From the NCBI GenBank assembly GCA_014529385.2, contig CM043953.1:82282338-82346337 (forward strand): DNA of 64,000 nucleotides, given 5' to 3'. The translations under genes were made by a program, and so were the position numbers. Under the pieces are notes generated by a model. That model did not search any database and was not told the DNA's origin. It saw only the letters and a list, made by a program, of their open reading frames with translations. This DNA comes from Adiantum capillus-veneris (taxonomy: Eukaryota > Streptophyta > Polypodiopsida > Polypodiales > Pteridaceae). Each line of letters opens with the position of its first letter. The stretch's first letter is position 1. Positions 23,855 to 34,445 of this stretch are shown piece after piece.

Positions 23855-24042
23855 GCCGTCCAAACGAAACACCTATCTCTCAACAAGGATCTTATGTTCT
23901 TGTAATCAATACAAGTATGTTGTGCGACAAGACGCGTTTATTTGCAGCACTATCGTAAATTTGAAGAGTTTGATCCATCTATTATCAAGTTTTTGCTAAT
24001 TATAACTCATCGGACTCTGACATTGGCCAAAAGGCAGCAATC

Positions 24043-25062
24043 TTGCAACCCAATAGACGTGTTCGCAGGTGCTTTGGTCAAGTAGCATACGTGAGGCCAC
24101 AAGATGTAGCCTCTGACAGCTCGAAGGATGATCATGCAGACCACATTTCCAACGAGGCAATGTTTGAGCCCGAGATCGATGAAATGATTGAGATGATGAT
24201 GGATTCAGAAAGGCTTATCTATGATGATATGAAAAGTGAAGCCGATATGCCATTGTATGATGGAGCACGTGTGCCTAGATTGAAGACACTCCTGGTTCCT
24301 CTCAACATGTAGGCAAAGTTTGGATGGAGTGACACTAGAGTCACAACGCTTTTTAGGTGATCTATTACAATGTGTTTACTTCAAGAAAAAACTCTAGATA
24401 TGTAATGATCTGATAGATTACTTACACAAGTGTACCACATTTTTTTTGATGTGTAGATTGCTCAAAGAGCACATACTGCCGGCTGATAATGTGATGCCAA
24501 ATTCCAGAAAGGAAGCAAGAAAGATCTTGCGAAACTTGGGGATGGATTACAATTCAATTCACGCTTGTCCTAACGACTGCATTCTTTTCAAAGGGGAATA
24601 CATAGACATGGAGAAGTGTCCAAAATGTGATTCCGAGAGATATCGAGTAGATCTCCACGGAACAAAAATTCCACAAAAGGTTTTGCAGCATTTTCCTCTG
24701 CTTACTCGCATCAAGCATTTCTTCGAATGTAAGTCCATGGCCGCCCTAGCATCATGGCACGAGGAGAATAGATCTTCCGATGGTGTGTTACGGATTCCTG
24801 CAGATTGCGCAGCCTGGAAACATATAGACGATACATGTTCGGGAAGCTCAAAATTTGCGCATAGACGTGGCTATTGATTGCATAAATTCATTTGGTCAGA
24901 GATCAACATCTTACAATGTATATCCCATTGTCATCGTCGTCAACTACAACATTGTCCCGTGGTTGACTATTGATTGCATAAATTCATTTGGTCAGAGAGC
25001 AACATCTTACAGTGTATATCCCATTGTCATCATCGTCAACTACAACATTGTCCCGTGGTTGA
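24043..25062 (+). pseudogene. CACTA TNP2 transposase, N-terminal part
   Basis: An acidic N-terminal region (EPEIDEMIEMMMDSERL) leads into KFGWSDTRVTTLF. A 100-bp intron (24357-24456, GT...AG) splices it cleanly to RLLKEHILPADNVMPNS. Next come IHACPNDCILFKGEY and CPKCDSERYRV, then after a frameshift near 24850 LRIDVAIDCINSFGQRST and YPIVIVVNYNIVPW. This is the TNP2/Transposase_21 pattern of plant En/Spm elements, which cut and paste the transposon. Defects are TAG at 24310 (probably a former CAG), the frameshift, and an in-frame 96-bp tandem duplication (24871-24966 and 24967-25062) repeating 32 codons of the core. The rest of the catalytic core is absent; the frame meets a Gypsy fragment at 25063. 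Confidence 0.85.
24871..25062 (+). repeat. 96-bp in-frame tandem duplication
   Basis: Two copies of 96 bp starting CTATTGATTG at 24871 and 24967 differ at about four sites. 32 codons of the TNP2 core are doubled without a frame change. Confidence 0.92.
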
Positions 25063-25660
25063 CTACCAAGAAGGGGCACCTGTGGCTAACCTTGATTGTG
25101 TCGAGGCGGTATAAAGTGAAGAATATGGATGTGCTTTCTGCTTCACCTTTTTGCTCTTTATCTTTGCTAGATAGATCATGTCTTCATAGGTATCGGCACC
25201 ATCTTCGACCTTTTCTCTAATCCTCGGATGCAAGCACTCTAACAACTTTGACAGCTTCAAAGATTGATTGTTTTTGACCCCAGTAGCAATCTCTAATTGT
25301 TTCCAACAAGCCTCAAAACTGCTCAATGAAAATAGAGAAATCTTTACTTACATCTTGGTGTACCGTCTTCAGCCTTGCACTAGCATTTTCCGCCGTAATC
25401 ACCTCTCGAAACCGCTCCAAAAACTGACTCTGCACCCTTTGCCATGACTCTCGATCACTGCTCTTTAGACCATCAAACCACACCTTGGCTCGTCCTCGCA
25501 TCAACAACGGCACCGTCTGTAACCTTTTTGAATCCGTCAACATACGCATCGATAGCAGCCATAATTCAAATCTGCTAACCAATCCTCGGGATCTTCGACG
25601 CCTGTAAATATTTGGCCAAAACCTGGCTCCACCATCTCTGTCAGCTTCAACCTTGACCAT
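25063..25660 (-). pseudogene. Gypsy gag fragment
   Basis: The minus-strand frames 25313-25660 and 25063-25326 overlap out of frame. Together they show the Retrotrans_gag pattern: LQTVPLLMRGRAKVWFDGL, then W-x(5)-F-L-E-R-F, then LHPRIREKVED. The shift lies near 25320. The fragment belongs to the LTR piece on its right and is cut at 25063, where TNP2 sequence begins. Confidence 0.75.
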
Positions 25661-25740
25661 TAAACATCTCGACCGTGAGCCAACTGCTTTGTCGGCAAAA
25701 AAACACCACTTTCAACCACAAATTGGAGCATCAGATAGCT

Positions 25741-26597
25741 CCTCAGTTTGGGCACCAGAAGATGGAGAGGGGGAAAGGGGGACACACCCAACACACAACA
25801 CAATGCCTCACTATAGCCCTGGGTATACACAACGCCCCAATCCACTAGAGTTCACCTTCAAAACTCAACACTACCCGCAAACAAACCACCGCTTTCACAC
25901 AACCATACGCACATAAGCCTTGCAATGCACTAGACAGACTCAATCACTCCGCTTTGCTCAATTCACAGCCTTCCACACTCATACAACCTCTCTCTATCTC
26001 TCTTTGCACGACAAACCTCGGGGGGCACACACGCCTACACACACCCGGAAACACATGCACACAAGCTGAGAAGAGAAGGAGGAAGGGGGAATGACGCCTA
26101 GAAACAGTAGCAAATAGTCCTCTAGCATATGCAATACCATATACAACCAACATACTGCCGGCATCAACCTCGGCAACAACCAAAACAATGGCTCAAAGGC
26201 CTTGGCAAAAAACCTCCTGCCAAAAAAGCAAACCTTCCCAAGACAACCTTGGTCAAAAGACCCTCTTTGGCCAAAAAGACCCTAAAAAATGAACAAAAAC
26301 CTCCTTTTATAGGGGTGTGCCTAGGATTCCCAAAAAAGAAAAATGTGGTGTGCTTCCATGTCGTGCACTCCATTTGGAGCTTCTTTTAGAATTCTTATGC
26401 ATTGCCAACACTTGGCCTAGATTATTTTGGAAAGCTTTGTATGGTGTGCACACTTGTCCTTTGCACCTTCCACTTTGGCCGGCCGGATTTCCCACTTCTT
26501 GGCCTTTGAGTATGTTTGGCCTTGCACTTCAACTGCTTGTCGGCACCTCCTTCGTGGGACCCCTCCCCTTCTAGGCAGTAGTAGCGATGTCGCTATT

Positions 26598-26630
<33 letters not shown>

Positions 26631-27787
26631 CTTCCCCCCAAAAAAGTTTTGCCGCTTACGGGCGCGGGCATAGCCTCTTAACCACTACCACGTGCGGCCC
26701 GCCACCGCCGCCCAGCCTCGCCCAAAATCACCGTCGACAGCCAAACCGCGCCGCGCGCAGCGTCGACCCACAGACGCCATAGCTAGGGGGAGGGGAGCTC
26801 CCTTCACACCTCTTGTGTGCTTATGGAGAGACCACGGCCCTACCTTTATACCCCGTCTCATCGGCTACTCACCTCGAATGTGGGATCTGTACCCCGGCCA
26901 CGTGGCGGCTCTACAGAGCCCCAAGCCTCAAGGCTTTGAAAAATCCCTTCGTTTTTTAACAAAAAACTTTGTTTTCTGGCTGCCTTTGCCAGGTTCCCAT
27001 TCTCTGCTCCCACCTCCTGTTACCAAGCCGCAAACACCAACCAAAAATCCATCTTCCCGGCTACAATCACACTCTCTGTACCTGCACTTTGACTTCTCGG
27101 CATCCTCGAATCTAGGCCTTCAAAAATGGAAAAAATCATCTGCAAACAATTTTGGGCAAAGGTACCCCAGCTTCCGACTTCCATAACTTCTTGCTCCGGA
27201 CTCCGTTTGGCATGCAGTCTCTTCCTGCTAGCTCTGTATGGTGCACATTGTGCTCTAGAACTTCGTCGGTACTCAAAAGACTCCAGATGGCATGTTCTCC
27301 AATGCGGTCAAGTGGGCTCAGACCCGACCCCCGGAAAAACTTCAACTGACCATATCTTGCAAACCATAGCTCCGATCCGTAATCCGAAAAGACGGGTAGG
27401 CTCCATAAATCGAGCTCTACACATCTATACCTCAAGTTCCACTTGGATCAGCTGTCCCCAGCTGCCCTGTCCGGCAAGAATCTGCAAATCACCAAAACTT
27501 CAACTTTCAATAACTTGGGCTCCGTAGCTCGGTTTGATGAGCCGTCTAGACCTGTTCCTTCAGCACTTCAAGCTCTTCACTCTTGGACCCAAAGGCTGCA
27601 CTTTGCATCTCCTTCACCTGCTATCCCAATTAGCCCATTATGGAGCATTCCCTGGCCTATAAGCCGCATCATGCATACACTTCCGCTGCCACCTGCCATC
27701 CCATGAATTTCCTAGCTGCTCCAGTCCTTTGCCATGCTTCTGCTTGCGTGCACACACCTGTCCATGCCACCTTCTAGAGCCGACACA
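25741..27787 (-). mobile_element. Gypsy 5' LTR and primer site (fragment)
   Basis: On the minus strand TGGTGCCCAAACTGAGG (25741-25757) lies between the gag start and a long non-coding, GC-richer stretch. That is the position of a primer-binding site, and the sequence resembles the sites of the Tat-like element and the gag-only element here. The LTR would run from 25763 to about 27787, where DUF4218 homology of the CACTA transposase resumes and a TG-type terminus can be read. The length of about 2 kb and the outer border are inferred. No second LTR is present, so this is a truncated insertion or a deletion product. Confidence 0.5.
26600..26630. repeat. (G)31 homopolymer
   Basis: 31 consecutive G, followed by CTTCCCCCC. 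Its length may be unreliable in the assembly. Confidence 0.9.
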
Positions 27788-27789
27788 CT

Positions 27790-29398
27790 TTGGCTGCACC
27801 AACGTGTTTTGCAATTTATTTTACTGGTGGCCATTGAGGGATGTTTGTCTCCTAACATCCGTAACACAATCTACAAACTTGCGAAGTTGGTGCAATGGAT
27901 CTCACTAAAGAAGATCAATGTAGACTCCATACCATTTGCCAAACTAAATGTTGCGGAGGTTGTGTGCATGTTTGAGAAACACTTTCCTACTACCATGCTA
28001 ACCATTCACGTGCATCTTCTTGTTCACATAGTTGATGAGGTGGTAATAGCTGGCACAATACATTCCAGATGGATGTTCTTTTTTGAACGTTTTATGAAAA
28101 CGCTCAAGGGATATGTGCATTAGAAGGCACGTCCGATGGTAGCATGGAAGAAGGTTGGCTAGTATCAGAGTCCCCAGTTTACATTGGAGAGTGGCTAGAC
28201 GGATTTGATAAAGCCCGGGACACGCTATGGAGAACCATAGATGATAAGCGCATATCTAGGATTGTCATGTGCAATCTCGGTGTTGAGAAGAAGATAACAT
28301 AAGATCTGGAGGCTAAAATCAACCGATTTTGCATGCTTCACAATCTAGTGATGCAAAAGTGGATTTCACAATACGAGGATGCAAAGTGAGAGTGACAAAG
28401 GGCACGAATCGAGTGGAGACGTGGAAGACGACCGTCGATGCATTATCCGACGGGTCTGGAGAGCCTACCAACATTCATGAGCTTAAGATGGTTGCACAAC
28501 CAATTGAAAAGCGCACAACAGTGCGGTGAAGAAGTGACTGAGGAGGACTGGAAGTACTCTCGGGGTTGCGCGATCAAGGTAAGTTTGCAATGTACGACTA
28601 GCGAATTTCTAGATGTTTGAACGGTCACTCATAATCTTTGTTGGTTTTAGTATAAGTCATACACAGCAGCATGGTGTAAAGGTCGACATTTAGGGTGGAA
28701 CGGATAGACAAAAAGCATTTTACTCAAGATTGTGGAATCGTGGCAAAATTTGAACAGTATAGTTGACGACGGTCCTCTGATGCAGATCCTGTGGTGGAAA
28801 AACTCACTTACTTCGGCACGCTACAAGAGATTTTGAGGATCGATTATAGAGGTTTTTTTGTCGACTTGTTCGACGTACAATGGTTCAAGATAAACATGGA
28901 GGGTCGCAACGCTACTGTGCGCAGAGGAGAGTCTGGTTTCCTTGAGGTGGATTCAACGGAAAAATGAACCGACCTAAGAGACACTTTCGTACTACCTGAG
29001 CATTGTGAACAAGTAAGTATGTAAATAGTTAACATCCAATTTTAGAAGTTATGTGCTTGGAAGCTCTCATGTAAGTTATGTGGCTATGGCAAGTGATATT
29101 TCATCCTACAAAGTGTGCATCAAACTGGTGGTACGTCATAGAGGTAGCCCCTCGTAGTGCACTGACGTATGAGGGCTACCATGTACCAATCACGGTGGCA
29201 TCAATGAAGGAGATCGGAGATCATGCTCAGTCAGAAGTTGCTGAGGTGGTGCCAAACGAGCATCAAGCTGCTACTCTCTATGGGGTGTATGCAGAGGACC
29301 TACAAAATGAAACGGAGGACATCTGCCTAAACGGAGAGCTCTATATAGACATAGGGAGTTATGCTGAGCTATGCAAGGATGAGAGAGAGACCTCTTAA
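27790..29398 (+). pseudogene. CACTA TNP2 transposase, C-terminal part (DUF4218, DUF4216)
   Basis: 27820-28123 matches DUF4218: NIRNTIYKLAKLVQWIS, EVVCMFEKHFPTTML, HVHLLVHIVDEVV, then RWMFFFERFMKTLKGYV. The family signature here is an R-W-M-(Y/F) block followed by FER-M-LK-YV. In a shifted frame DGSMEEGWLVSES continues the usual tail, ending at a TAA near 28302. 28780-29398 resembles DUF4216: YFGTLQEILRIDYRGFF, FDVQWFKIN, then after a break NWWYVIEVAPRS, ending at 29396-29398. Short intron-like gaps separate the parts. With 24043-25062 this makes one transposase gene interrupted and partly deleted by the Gypsy fragment. Confidence 0.78.
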
Positions 29399-29856
29399 AG
29401 CTATAAACATTGTATTTGAATAATTTTGCTCCGTTTTCTAATATATATTGTATTCATGTCACTTTTTGTCCATTGATGTCTATATGCTATACTTGAAAAT
29501 TTTAAATTGTGTTTGATCGTCATTGCTTCCACTCCAAGTATGCTCCAGGTATGTTCTCACAAGCATAGACACTCCTTGATGTGTCGTGAAAGTCTGATAC
29601 GCCGACGCAGCAATGTGCTCCGAGTGAGATGGAGAGTGAGGCTACAATCGCAAAGGAGGTGATCTATCCCTGCTCATAGATGCTGCATCTATGAGGTGAG
29701 ACGGATCACCTCCTTTGTGATTGCAGCCTCGGTCTCCATCGCACTACGAGTTTTATCCTTTTACAAGATACGTAGAATGCACCACGGGAGACAAATTCAC
29801 AAGAACTTCATAGGAATCTCTCTACACATGAATCCCTTCCCCTTTATGAGTCCTTC
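29399..29856. other. no recognisable gene
   Basis: AT-rich spacer between the two CACTA genes. GGAGGTGATC(T)ATCCCTG at 29656 and GATCACCTCCTTTGTGATTG near 29703 form a short imperfect inverted pair. Confidence 0.4.
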
Positions 29857-29898
<42 letters not shown>

Positions 29899-29926
29899 CT
29901 ATATATATATATATATATATATATAA

Positions 29927-29969
<43 letters not shown>
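29857..29969. repeat. compound (CT)n-(AT)n-(AC)n microsatellite
   Basis: CT 29857-29876, AT 29876-29936 with one interruption, AC 29937-29969. Confidence 0.95.
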
Positions 29970-29970
<1 letters not shown>

Positions 29971-30049
29971 GAATCCCTCTCTTTATTATCTATAGTATAG
30001 ATTATAACTTGTCCATGTTTTCTTCTCCATTCAATATTAAGATTAAATG

Positions 30050-31381
30050 TTCGTGTGTTTAATGCAAGTATGGATGATGATGAGTTTCTTTCTTCTTTGT
30101 CACCCCAGCAGAGGAGGTGGTACGAGGAGCATCATCGCTTTGGAGCACCATCACGTCGTTCCACTCCTTCAGTGTCTCCCTCTATTTCGGAGCATTCAAC
30201 ACGCTCCAAAGCTTCGGTGTCGACGAGACGATCTTCACACTCATCTAGGCACCGACGCTCTAGTAGTGCGGCGGTGGTTGCTGGGGGATGCCGGTGCTGA
30301 TGCTTCGACACCGCCTTGTGTTTGACGAGGCTCCTTACCTTCCCCTTCTTTGCCCGTCCCCACACCAGCCAAGGCATCGCCATCTATGCCAAGTTTTGCA
30401 CGGCTATCGGCCGTTCCTCGCTACACACCACTAGCTACTCCCAATCAACACTCCTCGTTTTGGTGCCCAGACTCTAGTGGAGACACCTGACATCCGTACC
30501 TCCATCAAGACGCTGCTAGAGACTCCTATCGAGACACCTAGGTTCACGCGTCACAGGCGAGAGGGCTTGCTGTGCTCTGTCGACATCAGCGACGGCATCG
30601 CCTTGGATGACGAAGGCAAGAAGGTGATCTTGCACATGCGTGCTCTTTGCTCTCAGGTGTTTAGACACTACATACTAAACACCTAGAGTGAAGTGCCAAG
30701 TGAATTAAAAGACAGAGTCATCAGCATACTGCATGACGACTTTCCCCTGTCAAGTCAGGATGAGCGCTTCAATGAAGACCTGATGAACATTCAAAAGCGC
30801 GAATACTGCAAGCACAAGCGTTCTAAAGTACAAAAAGCAATAAAGCATGGGTGGAACAGACCAGATTGGCTGGCCAAAGAAGATTGAAAGAATGCGAAGC
30901 GAGTAGCATGCGAGAATCCTAACAAGTAGAAGCAACAAAAGGAGGCAGCCAAAGCGCGAGTAGAGGTAGGGAGCTCGCACCACTTGGGGAGCGGCTGGTG
31001 GGCATCATTTGAGACCGATTTTGTAAGTGTTTGTGCATTGCTCTTTAGGTTTGGTAGTTACGTTTATTTGTACTTTTAAATTCTAACATAATGGATTCTT
31101 TGTACGTTTTGAACAATGCTCAATGATAGGATGTGACCCCACACCGTACGAGTGCGAGTATGCAAGCAGAAAGGGCTTAAACACCCTGATGGACATTCTA
31201 AGTTCTCGCGGCGGCATGGTTAGTATTTCACTTTACTCTTTTACATTTGTTGTATTTTAATGATAAGCTAAGAAAATAGATTGTTTTGTAAATTATATGT
31301 TTATACTTATAGAAAGTCTTATTGTTTTTTTTTTTGCAGAATCCGACAGATACGCCACTTGGACGCGATGAGACGTCTAAT
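30050..31381 (+). pseudogene. second CACTA gene, Ptta/En/Spm-type (Transposase_24-like)
   Basis: The N-terminus (near 30067) is serine/arginine-rich (SPQQRRWYEEHH, SARS-type repeats). After frame changes the core reads VPSELKDRVISILHDDF, KHKRSKVQKAIKHGWNRP and ARVEVGSSHHLGSGWWASF. Its spacing of basic and tryptophan residues resembles the plant Ptta/En/Spm transposase family, thought to act with TNP2. Three stops sit where a tryptophan is expected: TAG near 30684, TGA near 30885 and TAG near 30927. Each is one G-to-A change from TGG. A last exon after a typical GT...TTTTTTTGCAG intron near 31219-31340 ends with TAG at 31381. Identification rests on order, context and residue spacing. Confidence 0.6.
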
Positions 31382-31878
31382 TAGAGGACGTCAGTCTAGC
31401 CTAGCTAAATAGCATTATTTTCCTTTTTTCATAGCATGTATAATGAGATGACCTGTATACGTCTTTTTGTAACTATTGGAAAACCATGTATTTTCTCAAT
31501 AATGACAATGGTGTTGAAACTATTACATTTGCAAAGCTTAACAATCAAGTGATTTTGCCTATGATGTGTACAATTGTCATTGATTTACTTTCATCAATTT
31601 ACTTTTGTCAGTTTTGTAGCTTTGTTCTGCAAACAATACTATGCATGATGGAGTTAATGGTTATATTGTCTTGTGGGTGACTACTTTGGGGCTTGCACTT
31701 TCTTTCAAAGGTGAATCTGGGCTTATCTTGGATTCATTTAGGTTTACTCTATTATTGAAACATTCAATATGGTTGATGGGTTGAATGCCCTTCCACCCAG
31801 AAAATTTTACTCTCAGGCGTCACTATAAGCGTCGCTATATAAGGCTCTGCAACGTCGCTATAGGAAGCCTGCAACCGT
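31382..31878 (+). repeat. CACTA 3' non-coding and subterminal repeat
   Basis: AT-rich 3' flank. From 31818 it shows GTCACTATAAGCGTCGCTAT and GTCGCTATAGG motifs, which continue across the Gypsy insertion at 41319. Confidence 0.65.
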
Positions 31879-33015
31879 TGTGAGCGGGATGAAAACACAC
31901 ACAGCGCCTCTATAACGACCCGACACACACTCTTGGGAAGATACACACACACACACTATGGGGCACCACTCAGCTTACACAACACACCTGGCCGAGACAA
32001 GGAACACACCTCTGGAGTGAGAGGAGAGAGACTATCCACTTGCCCACTCCACACAAACACACACACACACCCAAAAAACTCAGCTCAAAAGAGGAGAAGC
32101 TCTGATATTTAGATACAATTGAGCTTGGGCCAACACCAATGGGGCAAATAGTTTACATAGTATTTGAGAAATACACCAGATACAACCACAAAGTTAAGCA
32201 AAGGCTTCACTCACCGGAGAAGATTACACAGAAAAACAACAGCAAAAGAGTGAGGAATTATGCAAAATGGACAGCGTCATCGCGTCCGAAATGGCCCAAA
32301 ATCCCAGTCTACAATGTCAAAGTGCTCAAATCTGACCTCAAATGAGTAGTTTACGACAAAAAAAATGCTCCAAAATGAGCAAAAACACAGTTGCGGCTGT
32401 TCCTCCTCTCTTCTCCAGGTTTTTTCTGGTATTCTCTCTATTTTTTCAGTTCCCATACTTAGATTTATTAGTTGGGCACCCTTGGCCTTTTAGATGACCT
32501 CAAACGGACCCCGAACAGGCGAAAAACTGACCTCGCAGTGCATAGTTGTCACCTTTTTGCATCATCCGCACACCTGGCACTCAGCTTTTTTCAATAATGC
32601 ATCCCGCCACCACGTGAAGTGGCCCCAAAAAGCGGTCCTCATGATGACCTTTCTACATAACTCTCACAAGAAAACACCCACGTTGTGTCCATATTCATCC
32701 ACGTGCAAGTATTGACCCCGTTCGGCCTCCTGACGCCACTAGATGCCATCTGACGCACCTGCTTACCTCATGTCGTCGGCCCGTGGATAGCTTTCTTGAG
32801 AAGTTTTAAGCGCTACCAACTCCTCATTATTGTAGAAAAAACACACTGGTACTGGTAATAGTGAAAATCGATGCACTATGTACATGCTGCCCTACCTGTA
32901 CACATGTGGGCCCCACATAATCACCTGGCATTGGAAAATGGGCAATTCTTTATTTGATGCACTATGCATGTGTATGTACATATGCCGAATCCCTTGATCC
33001 AAAAAACTCCTGACA
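31879..33015 (-). repeat. Tat-like element 3' LTR
   Basis: 1137 bp, with only about 16 bp of (CA)n at 31940. Confidence 0.93.
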
Positions 33016-33983
33016 TAATTTGCCCATCCCCTAGCCTGTTAGATCATTCATGATCAGCAGCAGCAAAAAGAGATATGAGGCTCGCCTCATCACAGGTCTC
33101 CTCACCCCTCATAGACATCACTTGCTCCACAGACAGCTCATCCTGCTCCACCATCATCAATATAGCATGATACAATTTAAGACGCAATCCATTTACCCTT
33201 GACTTATGTAGAACCCCATCCAGGTTAGCCAACTGATATGTACCATTTGAGAAACACTCCACTACCTTGAAAGGGCCTTCCCACTTAATTTGAAACTTCT
33301 TTTGGAAGGTGTTGTCCAGCTTATTGTTGTAGCGCAAAACCAAGTCATGCTTCTTGATACCCTTACTTTTGACCTTTTCATTTATCTTTGCCAAAGCCTT
33401 ATCTTGCATCTGCCCATAATGCTCCAATGCGCTCATCCTATCCAACTGAACCTCTTGTAACTGCAAGAGCCTCTCTTTGAATGCATCACTAGGCGGCCCA
33501 AGCAACTTCTCTAACATCTTGACCGCAGGCAACTCTACCTCCATAGGCAATAGTGCTTCCTTTCCATACACCAAATGAAATGGAGTAAACCTTGTACCTG
33601 TCTTCACCGAAGTACGGTAATCCCATAATGCACTGGCAATTCCAAATCCCAATTCTTTCCTTGGTGCTCTGTCACTTTAGAAAGAATTTGTACCAACTCA
33701 CCATTGAATCTTTCATTTAAGCCATTACACTGCGGGTAATAAGGAGTGGTATGCTCATGCCTAATCTTCATCTTTGCGCATAAAAAGTCTAGTAGTTTAG
33801 CTCTAAATCCTGGCCCCTTATCTGAAAGTAGCTCCAATGGCACCCCAAACTTGCAACTGTTGGGGTAAGCCCAACTTGTGGTGACAAAGTGGTGTCTATC
33901 TATGAGGCTTGCATAAATTGGTTAGACCGGAGGTCCCTAACACCTTAAGGTTTTGGGGTCTGGATGGCTAGACCAATTTGTGG

Positions 33984-34048
33984 AACGTCATAGTTAAGCG
34001 CATATGCGCGGGAACAGTACTGGGATGGGTGACCTCCCGGGAAGTTGT
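33984..34048 (+). promoter_or_regulatory. 5S rRNA-like Pol III internal promoter in TRIM LTR 1
   Basis: Box A-like AGTTAAGCG at 33992-34000 and box C TGGGATGGGTGACCTCCCGG from 34021, at 5S-like spacing. In Cassandra this region is known to be transcribed by RNA polymerase III. The stretch between the boxes (CATATGCGCGGGAACAGTAC) is shorter than and diverged from true 5S. Confidence 0.85.
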
Positions 34049-34380
34049 TGCCCTCATGACCTACAACTGGTATCAGAGCCATGGTTCAAATTCCAACCTC
34101 TGAGTCCGTGGAACAGGACATGTTGATGTTGACTTCAACCTCTGAGCTAGCTCCCGGCCACGTTGAAGCTCTCAACCTCTGAGCCTAGAAAAAGGCAGAA
34201 CACGTTGGTACTCAAGGGGACAGGAAAGTCCCAAGTTTGGCTTAAGGGGGAGATTGTTGTGGTAAGCCCAACTTGTGGTGACAAAGTGGTGTCTATCTAT
34301 GAGGCTTGCATAAATTGGTTAGACCGGAGGTCCCTAACACCTTAAGGTTTTGGGGTCTGGATGGCTAGACCAATTTGTGG

Positions 34381-34445
34381 AACGTCACAGTTAAGCGCAT
34401 ATGCGCGGGAACAGTACTGGGATGGGTGACCTCCCGGGAAGTTGT
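34381..34445 (+). promoter_or_regulatory. 5S rRNA-like Pol III internal promoter in TRIM LTR 2
   Basis: Same block in the second LTR: AGTTAAGCG at 34389-34397, box C from 34418. It keeps CAGTTAAGCG as in plant 5S, while LTR 1 has TAGTTAAGCG. Confidence 0.85.

Noticed and set aside
33984-34048. A genuine 5S rRNA gene
   Set aside because: Only the 3' half is similar, the intermediate element is diverged, and the block lies in both LTRs of a TRIM.
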